Shown one piece after another: positions 1 to 5,743 of a DNA stretch of 7,027 nt. Below the pieces are notes generated by a model that was given only the letters and a program-made list of their open reading frames with translations, was not told the DNA's origin and ran no database searches. Both the position numbers and the translations under genes were made by a program. Each line of letters starts with the position of its first letter. Positions within the stretch are counted from its first letter, which is position 1. Source of the stretch: Fibrobacteraceae bacterium (GTDB lineage: Bacteria > Fibrobacterota > Fibrobacteria > Fibrobacterales > Fibrobacteraceae); the NCBI GenBank assembly GCA_021443045.1, contig JABUUT010000049.1:30360-37386 (forward strand), written 5' to 3'.

Positions 1-40
1 GTAGCCCTGAAGGATCCAGAGAATGTCCATGCAAATCCCA

Positions 41-95
41 ACCACTGAAAACTGATAACCGACTACTGACTACTGAAAACTGATAACTGACAACC
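41..95. repeat. Short-unit repeat cluster, copy 1
   Basis: The cluster is built of ACTGAAA, ACTGATAAC and ACTACTGA units. The 16-mer ACTGAAAACTGATAAC occurs exactly at 44-59 and again at 72-87, a period of 28 bases. The 29 bases at 41-69 recur at 200-228 with a single mismatch (A at 49, T at 208). The degenerate tandem nature suggests a dispersed intergenic repeat that expands by slippage, not a protein-binding operator, but function is unknown. Confidence 0.8.
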
Positions 96-105
96 AATCA
101 GGTTC

Positions 106-186
106 GGCGTAAACGCCTAGAGGTATGAGCTATGGGCTCAAAGTGAGCGTAGCGAACGGCCTCATTCCACAAAGCGACGAAGTCGC
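106..186. repeat. Three small inverted repeats between the repeat clusters
   Basis: Three short perfect stems occur in 81 bases: GGCGT-AA-ACGCC (106-117), TGAGC-TATGG-GCTCA (126-140) and GCGAC-GAA-GTCGC (174-186). Each has a 5-bp stem and a 2-5 base loop. Individually they are weak; their clustering inside a repeat-flanked segment is what makes them notable. None is followed by a T-run, so they do not look like intrinsic terminators. Confidence 0.5.
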
Positions 187-199
187 GACCTCTCCGCTG

Positions 200-228
200 A
201 CCACTGATAACTGATAACCGACTACTGA
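200..228. repeat. Short-unit repeat cluster, copy 2 (direct repeat of 41-69)
   Basis: This is a direct-orientation copy of 41-69 with one mismatch in 29 bases; the 19 bases 210-228 match 51-69 exactly. It lies about 50 bases beyond the tyrA stop codon and, with copy 1, brackets the hairpin-bearing segment 96-199. The pair could be ends of a small non-autonomous element or just two members of a dispersed family. Confidence 0.8.
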
Positions 229-276
229 AAGCCATTTAAGTGACACATGATTTTGCAGGAGGTCCAAAAGACACCG

Positions 277-1434
277 CTACTTGCGAACAACCACATCGTA
301 ATCTAATTTTTTCAGTATAGCCACCGCCTTGGCGGCTTCTTCTTCTTTTTTAAAAGCCAGCAGCAATGTTCCAGCGATATTTTCACGAACTTTCATAAGC
401 TCAATATCCCGAATGTTCACGCCTTCATTTGCTAAAGGCTCCATAACGCTGAGAAGGGCGCCGGGCACATCCTTTAGGGGGACTGTGATTTCGTGGAACT
501 CGCTGGCAGCATTCCTGCCCGGCGCAAAGAGAGAGGCCCTGCCGTCGTTTCCGGCCCTAAAGATGTTTTCCAGTTTTTCGCAGTTGTCTTGGGGTGCAGG
601 TTTTCCATTGGACACAGGCTCAAGTTCCTGGATTGCAGCGATGGTTTGGTTCAAACCATCCCGCACCTCTGTAAGAGCCTTGGTAGTCTCGGTGCGGTTA
701 GTGGCGTAAATGTCATGCCACATGTTCCAGCCACTTGCTGCAATCCGGGTCATATCTCTAAAAGCGCGACCCGCATAATGCTGATAATTGTACTTCAAAA
801 GCCGTTCTGGCAAATTAGCAGCCAAGGTGGAACTTAAAAGTTGGGGCATATGGCTCACCCAAGCCATGGTTCGGTCGTGATGTTCTGGCGGAAACACCAC
901 AGGGCTGGCCCCCAAAAAATGGACCAATTCTAAAAGAGGGGCATAGTCCAATTCTTCAACACCATCTGGAGGGCAAACAAACCAATAGGCATTTTCAAAA
1001 ATAGAAGGGTCATTGTATTCCAAAGTGCGTTTTTCAGATCCCGCCATAGGGTGGCTCCCCACAAAAACAAAAGGCTCTGGAAGTTTAGCACCGGCTTTGC
1101 AAATTTCCACTTTGGTGCTGCCGATATCGCTAACCAGAATTTTACGGGCAGCACCATCCCCCCTTCCTTTTACAACAACCCCAGCCATAGCTTCTATGGA
1201 TTTAAGAATATGAAGAATGGGAGCGCACAGCAAAATCAAGTCGCTATCGTCCACCCACTTTTCTGTTTCGTCGTAGCCAAAAAATTCGTCGGCCAGGCCC
1301 AGTTCCTGAGCACGCTTTAATGTAGCGGGGCTGCTTACCGCCCGAATAGCCACCTGCAGTTTTGACTGTTTCAGGGCCGCGGCCATGGAGCTAGCCAAAA
1401 GACCAAAACCAACCAAAGTAATGCGACTAAACAT
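277..1434 (-). CDS. tyrA: Prephenate dehydrogenase with C-terminal ACT domain
   Basis: Cytoplasmic enzyme that oxidatively decarboxylates prephenate to 4-hydroxyphenylpyruvate in tyrosine synthesis. The 385-residue protein starts with a Rossmann fingerprint (GFGLLAS, residues 9-15). It carries the family motifs SDIGSTK (102-108), SHPMAGSEK (127-135, with the His that is catalytic in characterised TyrA proteins), HHDRTMAWVSHMPQ (185-198) and AGRAFRDMTRIAAS (221-234). An ACT regulatory domain follows at about 314-383 (KDVPGALL, then GVNIRDIEL), implying feedback control by an aromatic amino acid. I chose the ATG at 1434 because AGAAGGG lies 5 bases upstream and the Rossmann strand then begins at residue 4; a TTG at 1461 would add nine basic residues and overlap the preceding gene. 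It follows the chorismate mutase gene by 16 bases. The end of the second strand (IRAVSS, 30-35) lacks the acidic residue typical of NAD-specific enzymes, so NADP use is possible. Arogenate as substrate cannot be excluded. Confidence 0.95.
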   Translation of the reverse strand: MFSRITLVGFGLLASSMAAALKQSKLQVAIRAVSSPATLKRAQELGLADEFFGYDETEKWVDDSDLILLCAPILHILKSIEAMAGVVVKGRGDGAARKILVSDIGSTKVEICKAGAKLPEPFVFVGSHPMAGSEKRTLEYNDPSIFENAYWFVCPPDGVEELDYAPLLELVHFLGASPVVFPPEHHDRTMAWVSHMPQLLSSTLAANLPERLLKYNYQHYAGRAFRDMTRIAASGWNMWHDIYATNRTETTKALTEVRDGLNQTIAAIQELEPVSNGKPAPQDNCEKLENIFRAGNDGRASLFAPGRNAASEFHEITVPLKDVPGALLSVMEPLANEGVNIRDIELMKVRENIAGTLLLAFKKEEEAAKAVAILKKLDYDVVVRK

Positions 1435-1446
1435 AAAAACCCTTCT
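1435..1446 (-). promoter_or_regulatory. Ribosome binding site of tyrA
   Basis: AGAAGGG (1446-1440 on the minus strand) is followed by five T residues and the ATG at 1434. It lies in the 16-base gap after the chorismate mutase stop codon and decides the tyrA start over the upstream in-frame TTG at 1461. Confidence 0.75.
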
Positions 1447-1450
1447 GCTT

Positions 1451-1714
1451 TTATTTTTCAACCTTGCGAGTTTCTTCCATTATCACCTGAAAAATGCGCT
1501 TGAAAGATTCTGCACTAAGGGGGCCGCCAGCAGCAACAGCCTTTTGCTCAACCCTATTTAAAATGCTCTGCTCTCGAGACCCGTCAAAAACAGGGAGCCC
1601 CTTGGCCTTCTTGATTTTGCCAATTTCCGTTGCGCTCGTTGCCCGTTGGTTAAGAATCAAGATCAACGTATCTTCGATTTCGTCAATTTTTTTTCGCCAG
1701 TCTTCAATTTCCAT
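1451..1714 (-). CDS. Chorismate mutase, AroQ class, monofunctional
   Basis: Converts chorismate to prephenate, the branch point to phenylalanine and tyrosine. At 87 residues it matches the minimal all-helical AroQ domain. Aligned by eye with the E. coli P-protein mutase domain, the active-site residues are present: Arg7 (R11), Arg24 (R28), Lys35 (K39), Asp44 (D48), Arg47-Glu48 (R51-E52). The counterpart of Gln88 falls on Glu86, the second-last residue, anchored by the matching IFQVIMEET and LFQLIIEDS helices. It is not fused to a dehydratase or dehydrogenase. It stands 21 bases after the channel gene and 16 bases before tyrA, so the pair works as a split version of the enteric T-protein. No Shine-Dalgarno sequence precedes the ATG; a TATATT box lies 7 bases upstream, suggesting a leaderless message. 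The symbol is left blank because aroQ, pheA and aroH are used inconsistently. Confidence 0.93.
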   Translation of the reverse strand: MEIEDWRKKIDEIEDTLILILNQRATSATEIGKIKKAKGLPVFDGSREQSILNRVEQKAVAAGGPLSAESFKRIFQVIMEETRKVEK

Positions 1715-1727
1715 AGAAAAAAATATA
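1715..1727 (-). promoter_or_regulatory. Putative -10 box giving a leaderless chorismate mutase mRNA
   Basis: TATATT (1727-1722 on the minus strand) is separated from the ATG at 1714 by exactly 7 bases (TTTTTCT). No purine-rich ribosome binding site is present in the 21-base gap after the channel gene. A -10 hexamer ending 7 bases upstream would place transcription start on or next to the A of the ATG. No convincing -35 box was seen; the region upstream is the 3' end of the channel gene. Confidence 0.5.
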
Positions 1728-1735
1728 GGAATAAA

Positions 1736-2884
1736 TCAATAATCTGCCGACGACACTCGTTCACCATAGCTGGGGTATTGGTACAGTTTCAACCCAAATT
1801 CAGGGATAAACGCTATTAAGTGGTCAAAAATGTCAGACTGGATATTTTCGTAGGGAACCCAATCCGTGGTTCTCGTAAAGGCGTATATTTCCAAGGGAAG
1901 CCCCTGGGGGGTGGGCTGCCGTTGCCTTGTCATCATGGTCATGTCGGAGCGCAATTTTGAATTACTCTTGAGGTAAGCATTACAATACGCCCTAAATGCA
2001 CCAATGTTGGTAAGCTGAACCACTTTGCCCTCTTCACCCACATTATTATTTTGTTTTAAATAGGGTTCAATAATTTTTATATGGGAAAGGTGTTCCATTT
2101 CTTCACTTGAAAGAAAGTGAACAGACTTTAAATCAATGAGCAGAGAACGTTTGATGCGACGTCCCTTGGAATCGAGCATTCCTCGCCAATTCTTAAAGGA
2201 ATTGGTAATCAGGTCGTACGCAGGAATTACAGAAATGGTATTGTCCCAGTTTTTTACCTTAATGGAAGTGAGGGTAATATCTAAAACAGTTCCGTCGGTT
2301 TGGTGCCTTTCTATTTCAATCCAATCTCCCTTGCGAAGAAGATCAGACAAATTAATCTGCAAGCCCGAAACCACCCCTAAAATAGAATCCCTAAAAATCA
2401 ACATGAGAACCGTAGCCGCCGCTCCTAAGGCCGACAAAATAAGCACGGCGCTTTTTCCAGTTACCAGAGAAACAACCAAAATGAGAGACACGCAGAACAG
2501 CGAGAGCTTTACAGCCTGAAACACTCCATGCAAAGGCCGGTTCTGCATTTTTTCATTTAAAGAACTTAAATCTTCAAAAACATCCAGCAAGGCGCACACA
2601 ATGGCATAAACATTTAAAATAATTAGAATGCTTACACCACGAGAAAGAAGGTCTAAATAAAAAGAATCAATTTTGTCTACATAAGGCAAAGCACTAAACA
2701 GAGCCAAGCAAGGCAAAAGATGCAGAGTTCTTGTAACCACCGGTCTTTTTAAAAAAAGATCGTCGGTCTTGGTGGGCGTAGCCTCTATAAATTTTCGGAC
2801 AATCGGTAAAATAAGAAAAAAAGAAACAACGTAAGAAACCAAGACCAACGTGGCCAACATGATTATTTGAATGTACATATCCAT
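1736..2884 (-). CDS. ybdG: YbdG-type mechanosensitive (MscS superfamily) channel
   Basis: Inner-membrane channel of the MscS superfamily, expected to open on membrane tension during hypo-osmotic shock. The 382-residue protein has about five hydrophobic segments (roughly 5-30, 55-69, 84-101, 124-143, 145-175), the last being the Gly/Ala-rich pore helix (LSALGAAATVLMLIFRDSI). The cytoplasmic part carries signatures I recognise from E. coli YbdG: LLRKGDWIEIERHQTDGTV (182-200), the block at 208-235 with the core VKNWDNTISVIP, SFKNWRGM (229-236), GRRIKRSL (241-248), and near the end QPTPQGLPLEIYAFT (323-337) and IQSDIFDHLIAFIPEFGL (348-365). The inserted, conserved ERHQTDG loop separates YbdG-like proteins from classical MscS. 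I chose ATG 2884, which sits 7 bases after a TATATT box; a TTG at 2893 would add three residues and ATG 2878 would remove two. No Shine-Dalgarno is seen. It lies 46 bases after the RND gene. Family call firm; gating function inferred. Confidence 0.92.
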   Translation of the reverse strand: MDMYIQIIMLATLVLVSYVVSFFLILPIVRKFIEATPTKTDDLFLKRPVVTRTLHLLPCLALFSALPYVDKIDSFYLDLLSRGVSILIILNVYAIVCALLDVFEDLSSLNEKMQNRPLHGVFQAVKLSLFCVSLILVVSLVTGKSAVLILSALGAAATVLMLIFRDSILGVVSGLQINLSDLLRKGDWIEIERHQTDGTVLDITLTSIKVKNWDNTISVIPAYDLITNSFKNWRGMLDSKGRRIKRSLLIDLKSVHFLSSEEMEHLSHIKIIEPYLKQNNNVGEEGKVVQLTNIGAFRAYCNAYLKSNSKLRSDMTMMTRQRQPTPQGLPLEIYAFTRTTDWVPYENIQSDIFDHLIAFIPEFGLKLYQYPSYGERVSSADY

Positions 2885-2897
2885 ATTCTGCAATATA
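2885..2897 (-). promoter_or_regulatory. Putative -10 box giving a leaderless channel mRNA
   Basis: TATATT (2897-2892 on the minus strand) is followed by 7 bases (GCAGAAT) and the ATG at 2884. There is no Shine-Dalgarno sequence. The arrangement is the same as in front of the chorismate mutase gene. It lies in the 46-base gap after the RND gene, so the channel gene and its downstream partners may have their own promoter. No -35 box is evident. Confidence 0.5.
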
Positions 2898-2930
2898 CAT
2901 TTTAGAGAAGCTATTCGCTAATGGGCATTT

Positions 2931-5090
2931 CTAAAAATTCTTTTTTAAGCACAAATTTTTGCCAAAAGGTTTTGCCAAAACAATGAGCACCGGCGTTATG
3001 GTGCAATCGGCAACCAAAGCTGTGGCAAGGCCAACACTTGCCATAAAGCCCACTCTGAAAAAAATAGTTACCGGGCTTACCATGTAGGCTACAAACATCA
3101 TACATAGAATTGCCGTGGTAGAAAACATACTCTTGCCCACATCTCTAAAAGAACCTTGCACCGCAAGGCGGTAACTGCCGGTACGCTCAAAATGAAGCTT
3201 GGCATGATTCACAAAATGAATGGTATCATCTACGGCAATACCCAAAGCCATGGGCATTACCATCATGGTCATCATGTCCATACTGTAGCCCATAAATCCC
3301 ATAACACCGCCAATAACTCCAATGGTAGCCACATTAGGTAAAAGCCCTATCAGCCCCGTGCGAACACTCATAAACGCAAGAATCAAAAGTGCAGCAATAA
3401 CCCCAATAGAAATAAAAATGGAATTGATTTCGCCCTTCACCAACTTATTGTTCATAGAAGCCTGCTCTAACCCATAGCCTTCCACACCTATTTCGGCACC
3501 TGGGAAACGCTTTTTCACAAGAGTTTGGGCGCTATCAATATCTATATCCACCTGCTTAGAATTCCATTCCTTCAGCTCCACATGCAGGTAAGCCACTTTT
3601 AAATTTTCTGTTACACCCCCAATCATAACACGAGGAACCCCGTCAGTCACCTTTGTTAGAGCAAGTTTTCCCAAGTCATTTACAGCACTATCCAACAAAA
3701 CAACATTTGCCGGATTTTTGAAAGTAAGAGAATCAGCCACCTCGCCCACATCCACCATTACGTTGTACGAATAAATGTTAGCCAGTTCAGAATCCATCAG
3801 CTTAACCAAACGCTCAACAAAAGGAAGCTTGGTTCCAAACATTTCCACATAATCCATATTCACCTTCAGTTTAGTGCAGCCAATGGCACTCACCACCACA
3901 GCAACCACAGTAACAAGAATTATGGGAATCCGGTAGTTAAAAATCTTTCCGCCAAACTTCCCAAAAAACTCATCCACGAGAGCTTCCCTAGTTTCCCGAG
4001 CAACTCTAAGTTTCTGCTTTTCATCCCTATCAGCCCCAAAACCGCCATCGCCAAAACTTAAAAAAATGGGCACAAAAATAATCACATACAAATACACCGC
4101 AAACACCATGGCCCCACAAATGGAGCCCACAACAAACATCACAGGCATTTCCACAAACAAAAAAGAGAGCATGGTAGCCACCGTTGTAGCAACCGTAAAG
4201 AAAATGGGCCAGCCAGTTTCGGTAATGGCCTCCACTATAGCCGCCTTACGATTTTTTAAACGGCGAAACGCCTGTTTAAACCCATTGATAAAATGAACAG
4301 AATAGCCAACACTTAAGGCCATTCCAAGCATCATCGGCAATGTAAACAAAGTAAAATCCGGTTTAACACCAAGCCAGCCACAAATACCAAATACCGAAAC
4401 CATGGCCAGAGCCGTCGCCATAAACGGCACCATAACGCCAAATTTGCTGCGGGTAAAAACAAACAGGCAAAAAATCATAATAAGCACGCCAATCACCACA
4501 GACTTTGCCGCCTGAGGCATGGTAGAATCATTTTTTGCCACTTCTAAATAAGGCTCGCCGGCTGCATACAAATTCCATTTTGTTAAAGACTGCCTTTGGG
4601 GTTTAAATTCAGGGCGATCCATCATGTTGGCTACTGCACGGCCAATTTTTAACGCATCTTCCGCCGGCTCATTGTAGCGTTCCAGACTCAAATGGATTAA
4701 GGCTTCGGTATGGGTCGTATTTTCAATGGTGCGAATTTCTTTTGCCAAAGGGATATTCGCCATCATGTAGCGCCTTAGGGAATCCATCATCATCACCACC
4801 GCAGAATCCCGAACCCCAAGCCCCAAATCACCTTCTTTCCCAGCATCCACCGTCACCAAAACAGCTACGCTAGCATCATTCCCAAAATTCTCACGAAACT
4901 TTTCGGCATTAACTTTAGCAGCATCCCCTTCCAAAAACCAACCATCGTTGGTGTACGAAAACTCAAAACGAAAAATTCCCAACCCCGCAAGAAGAGTAAA
5001 GAGAATAATGCCAAACAGGAAACGCCCACGGTAACGAGTTTGCACCTGGCCAAACTTACCAAAGAAACGGTTTATTTCAAGAACTTTCAC
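2931..5090 (-). CDS. RND superfamily (MMPL/HAE3-like) inner-membrane exporter
   Basis: Predicted proton-driven exporter of lipids or other hydrophobic compounds; substrate unknown. The 719 residues show the duplicated RND plan. TM1 is at about 24-41, a periplasmic domain at 42-196, TM2-6 at 197-346, a cytoplasmic linker at 347-387, TM7 at 388-405, a second periplasmic domain at 406-555 and TM8-12 at 556-705. The periplasmic domains are about 150 residues each, half the size of AcrB-type pumps, which fits the HAE3/MMPL branch. The second half has the proton-relay motif GIAVDDTIHFV (Asp621-Asp622 in TM10). The matching TM4 motif reads GMALSVGYSVHFI, with Gly262-Tyr263 in place of the Asp pair. 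The start is GTG at 5090, 8 bases after the hisH stop; the nearest SD-like GGAAGG lies inside the hisH end, 14 bases away, so translation is probably coupled. No membrane-fusion protein, outer-membrane channel or LolA-like partner is in the window. Confidence 0.9.
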   Translation of the reverse strand: MKVLEINRFFGKFGQVQTRYRGRFLFGIILFTLLAGLGIFRFEFSYTNDGWFLEGDAAKVNAEKFRENFGNDASVAVLVTVDAGKEGDLGLGVRDSAVVMMMDSLRRYMMANIPLAKEIRTIENTTHTEALIHLSLERYNEPAEDALKIGRAVANMMDRPEFKPQRQSLTKWNLYAAGEPYLEVAKNDSTMPQAAKSVVIGVLIMIFCLFVFTRSKFGVMVPFMATALAMVSVFGICGWLGVKPDFTLFTLPMMLGMALSVGYSVHFINGFKQAFRRLKNRKAAIVEAITETGWPIFFTVATTVATMLSFLFVEMPVMFVVGSICGAMVFAVYLYVIIFVPIFLSFGDGGFGADRDEKQKLRVARETREALVDEFFGKFGGKIFNYRIPIILVTVVAVVVSAIGCTKLKVNMDYVEMFGTKLPFVERLVKLMDSELANIYSYNVMVDVGEVADSLTFKNPANVVLLDSAVNDLGKLALTKVTDGVPRVMIGGVTENLKVAYLHVELKEWNSKQVDIDIDSAQTLVKKRFPGAEIGVEGYGLEQASMNNKLVKGEINSIFISIGVIAALLILAFMSVRTGLIGLLPNVATIGVIGGVMGFMGYSMDMMTMMVMPMALGIAVDDTIHFVNHAKLHFERTGSYRLAVQGSFRDVGKSMFSTTAILCMMFVAYMVSPVTIFFRVGFMASVGLATALVADCTITPVLIVLAKPFGKNLCLKKNF

Positions 5091-5098
5091 CGGATCCG

Positions 5099-5713
5099 CT
5101 ACACCTTCCAGTCACAAAAATTCTTCATCATGGCAAGGCCCACATCGCCGCTTTTTTCTTGATGAAACTGGCTAGCAATTAAGTTATCCTTACCGATGAG
5201 GCATTGGAATGTTTGGGTTCCGTAAGTGGTTGTGGCAAAGGAATATTCCGCAGGCACAACAGGGTGGTAGGAGTGTACGTAGTAAAAGTCGCTACCGCTG
5301 CGGATGCCATCCATAATCGGGTGTTCGCAAGTGAAATCCACCTGGTTCCAGCCCATGTGAGGAATTTTAAGGCCAGGCTCGTCCTTAAAACGCACCACCT
5401 TTCCCGGCACAAGACCCAAGGCTTTCACCCCACCATCTTCCTCACTTTCTTCCAGAATAATCTGGCATCCAATACAAATTCCCAGCACTGGGTTTCCGGC
5501 TTTCACAACCGCCTTAATGGCTTCGCCAATTCCTGTGCGGGTCAAAGTTTCCATGGCAGAACCAGCAGCACCCACACCAGGGAAAATCAGGCGGCCCGCC
5601 TTGGCAATTTCTTCGGCATCCCGGCTGGCTTTGGCGCTTACACCAATTTTTTCCAAAGCGTTCATCACCGATGTCAAATTGCCAGCATTATAATCCACAA
5701 CAATTACAGACAT
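5099..5713 (-). CDS. hisH: Imidazole glycerol phosphate synthase, glutamine amidotransferase subunit
   Basis: Class I glutaminase that feeds ammonia to HisF, which makes imidazole glycerol phosphate (histidine pathway) and AICAR (purine pathway); cytoplasmic. The 204-residue length is normal. Visible landmarks are the N-terminal strand VIVVDYNAGNLTSV, the oxyanion loop FPGVGAAGSAM (44-54), the nucleophile elbow LGICIGCQ with Cys80, PHMGWN (118-123), YYVHSYHP (144-151), and QFHQEKSG with the catalytic His184 and Glu186. The residue between them is usually Pro (FHPEKS) and is Gln185 here. The start is secure: GAGG ends 5 bases before the ATG. It begins 30 bases after the lipoprotein gene and ends 8 bases before the RND gene. 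No hisF, hisA or other his gene is present, which is unusual because hisH commonly sits beside hisA and hisF. Confidence 0.96.
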   Translation of the reverse strand: MSVIVVDYNAGNLTSVMNALEKIGVSAKASRDAEEIAKAGRLIFPGVGAAGSAMETLTRTGIGEAIKAVVKAGNPVLGICIGCQIILEESEEDGGVKALGLVPGKVVRFKDEPGLKIPHMGWNQVDFTCEHPIMDGIRSGSDFYYVHSYHPVVPAEYSFATTTYGTQTFQCLIGKDNLIASQFHQEKSGDVGLAMMKNFCDWKV

Positions 5714-5738
5714 AGAAACCTCACTTATCCCAAATATA
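5714..5738 (-). promoter_or_regulatory. TAnnTTTG-type -10 box and ribosome binding site of hisH
   Basis: TATATTTG (5738-5731 on the minus strand) exactly fits the TAnnTTTG -7 consensus described for Bacteroidetes promoters. It is followed by a short leader with GAGG (5722-5719), 5 bases from the ATG at 5713. The box lies 5 bases beyond the lipoprotein stop codon. It suggests hisH can be transcribed independently of the lipoprotein gene, with a leader of only about a dozen bases. No -33 TTTG partner was identified. Confidence 0.5.
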
Positions 5739-5743
5739 AAAAA

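Larger units (their letters stand above)
1..276. other. Gene-free repeat-rich intergenic stretch downstream of tyrA
   Basis: No credible coding frame is visible here on either strand. The stretch holds two clusters of short ACTGATAAC/ACTACTGA repeats (about 41-95 and 200-229) separated by about 100 bases with three small inverted repeats (106-117, 126-140, 174-186). Bases 1-25 (a CCTGAAGGATCCAG-like phrase) and 143-156 (TGAGCGTAGCGAAC) resemble pieces of a dispersed 'CTGAGCGTAGCGAAGGATC' type repeat that I associate with intergenic DNA in several bacterial groups; that link is from memory. No classic hairpin plus T-run terminator for the tyrA transcript is obvious between 276 and 200. Confidence 0.7.

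Noticed and set aside
106..186. Small hairpins as rho-independent terminators of the tyrA transcript
   Set aside because: Stems are only 5 bp and none is followed by a T-run in either direction.
41..228. CRISPR array
   Set aside because: Repeats are degenerate, adjacent and of 7-16 base units, without regular unique spacers, and no cas gene is near.
257..263. AGGAGGT, a perfect Shine-Dalgarno on the plus strand (CCTCCT on the minus strand)
   Set aside because: No start codon follows at workable distance on the plus strand. On the minus strand it lies past the tyrA stop, and an anti-Shine-Dalgarno role in the 3' region is only speculation.
329..709. Plus-strand open frames opposite tyrA
   Set aside because: They overlap the conserved dehydrogenase and ACT coding sequence in antisense and show no family motifs or ribosome binding site.
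1435..1461. TTG at 1461 as start of tyrA
   Set aside because: It adds nine residues before the Rossmann strand, overlaps the chorismate mutase end and has a weaker site than the ATG at 1434.
2885..2893. TTG at 2893 as start of the channel gene
   Set aside because: It overlaps the TATATT box, has no Shine-Dalgarno, and the ATG at 2884 is better placed; it cannot be excluded by sequence alone.
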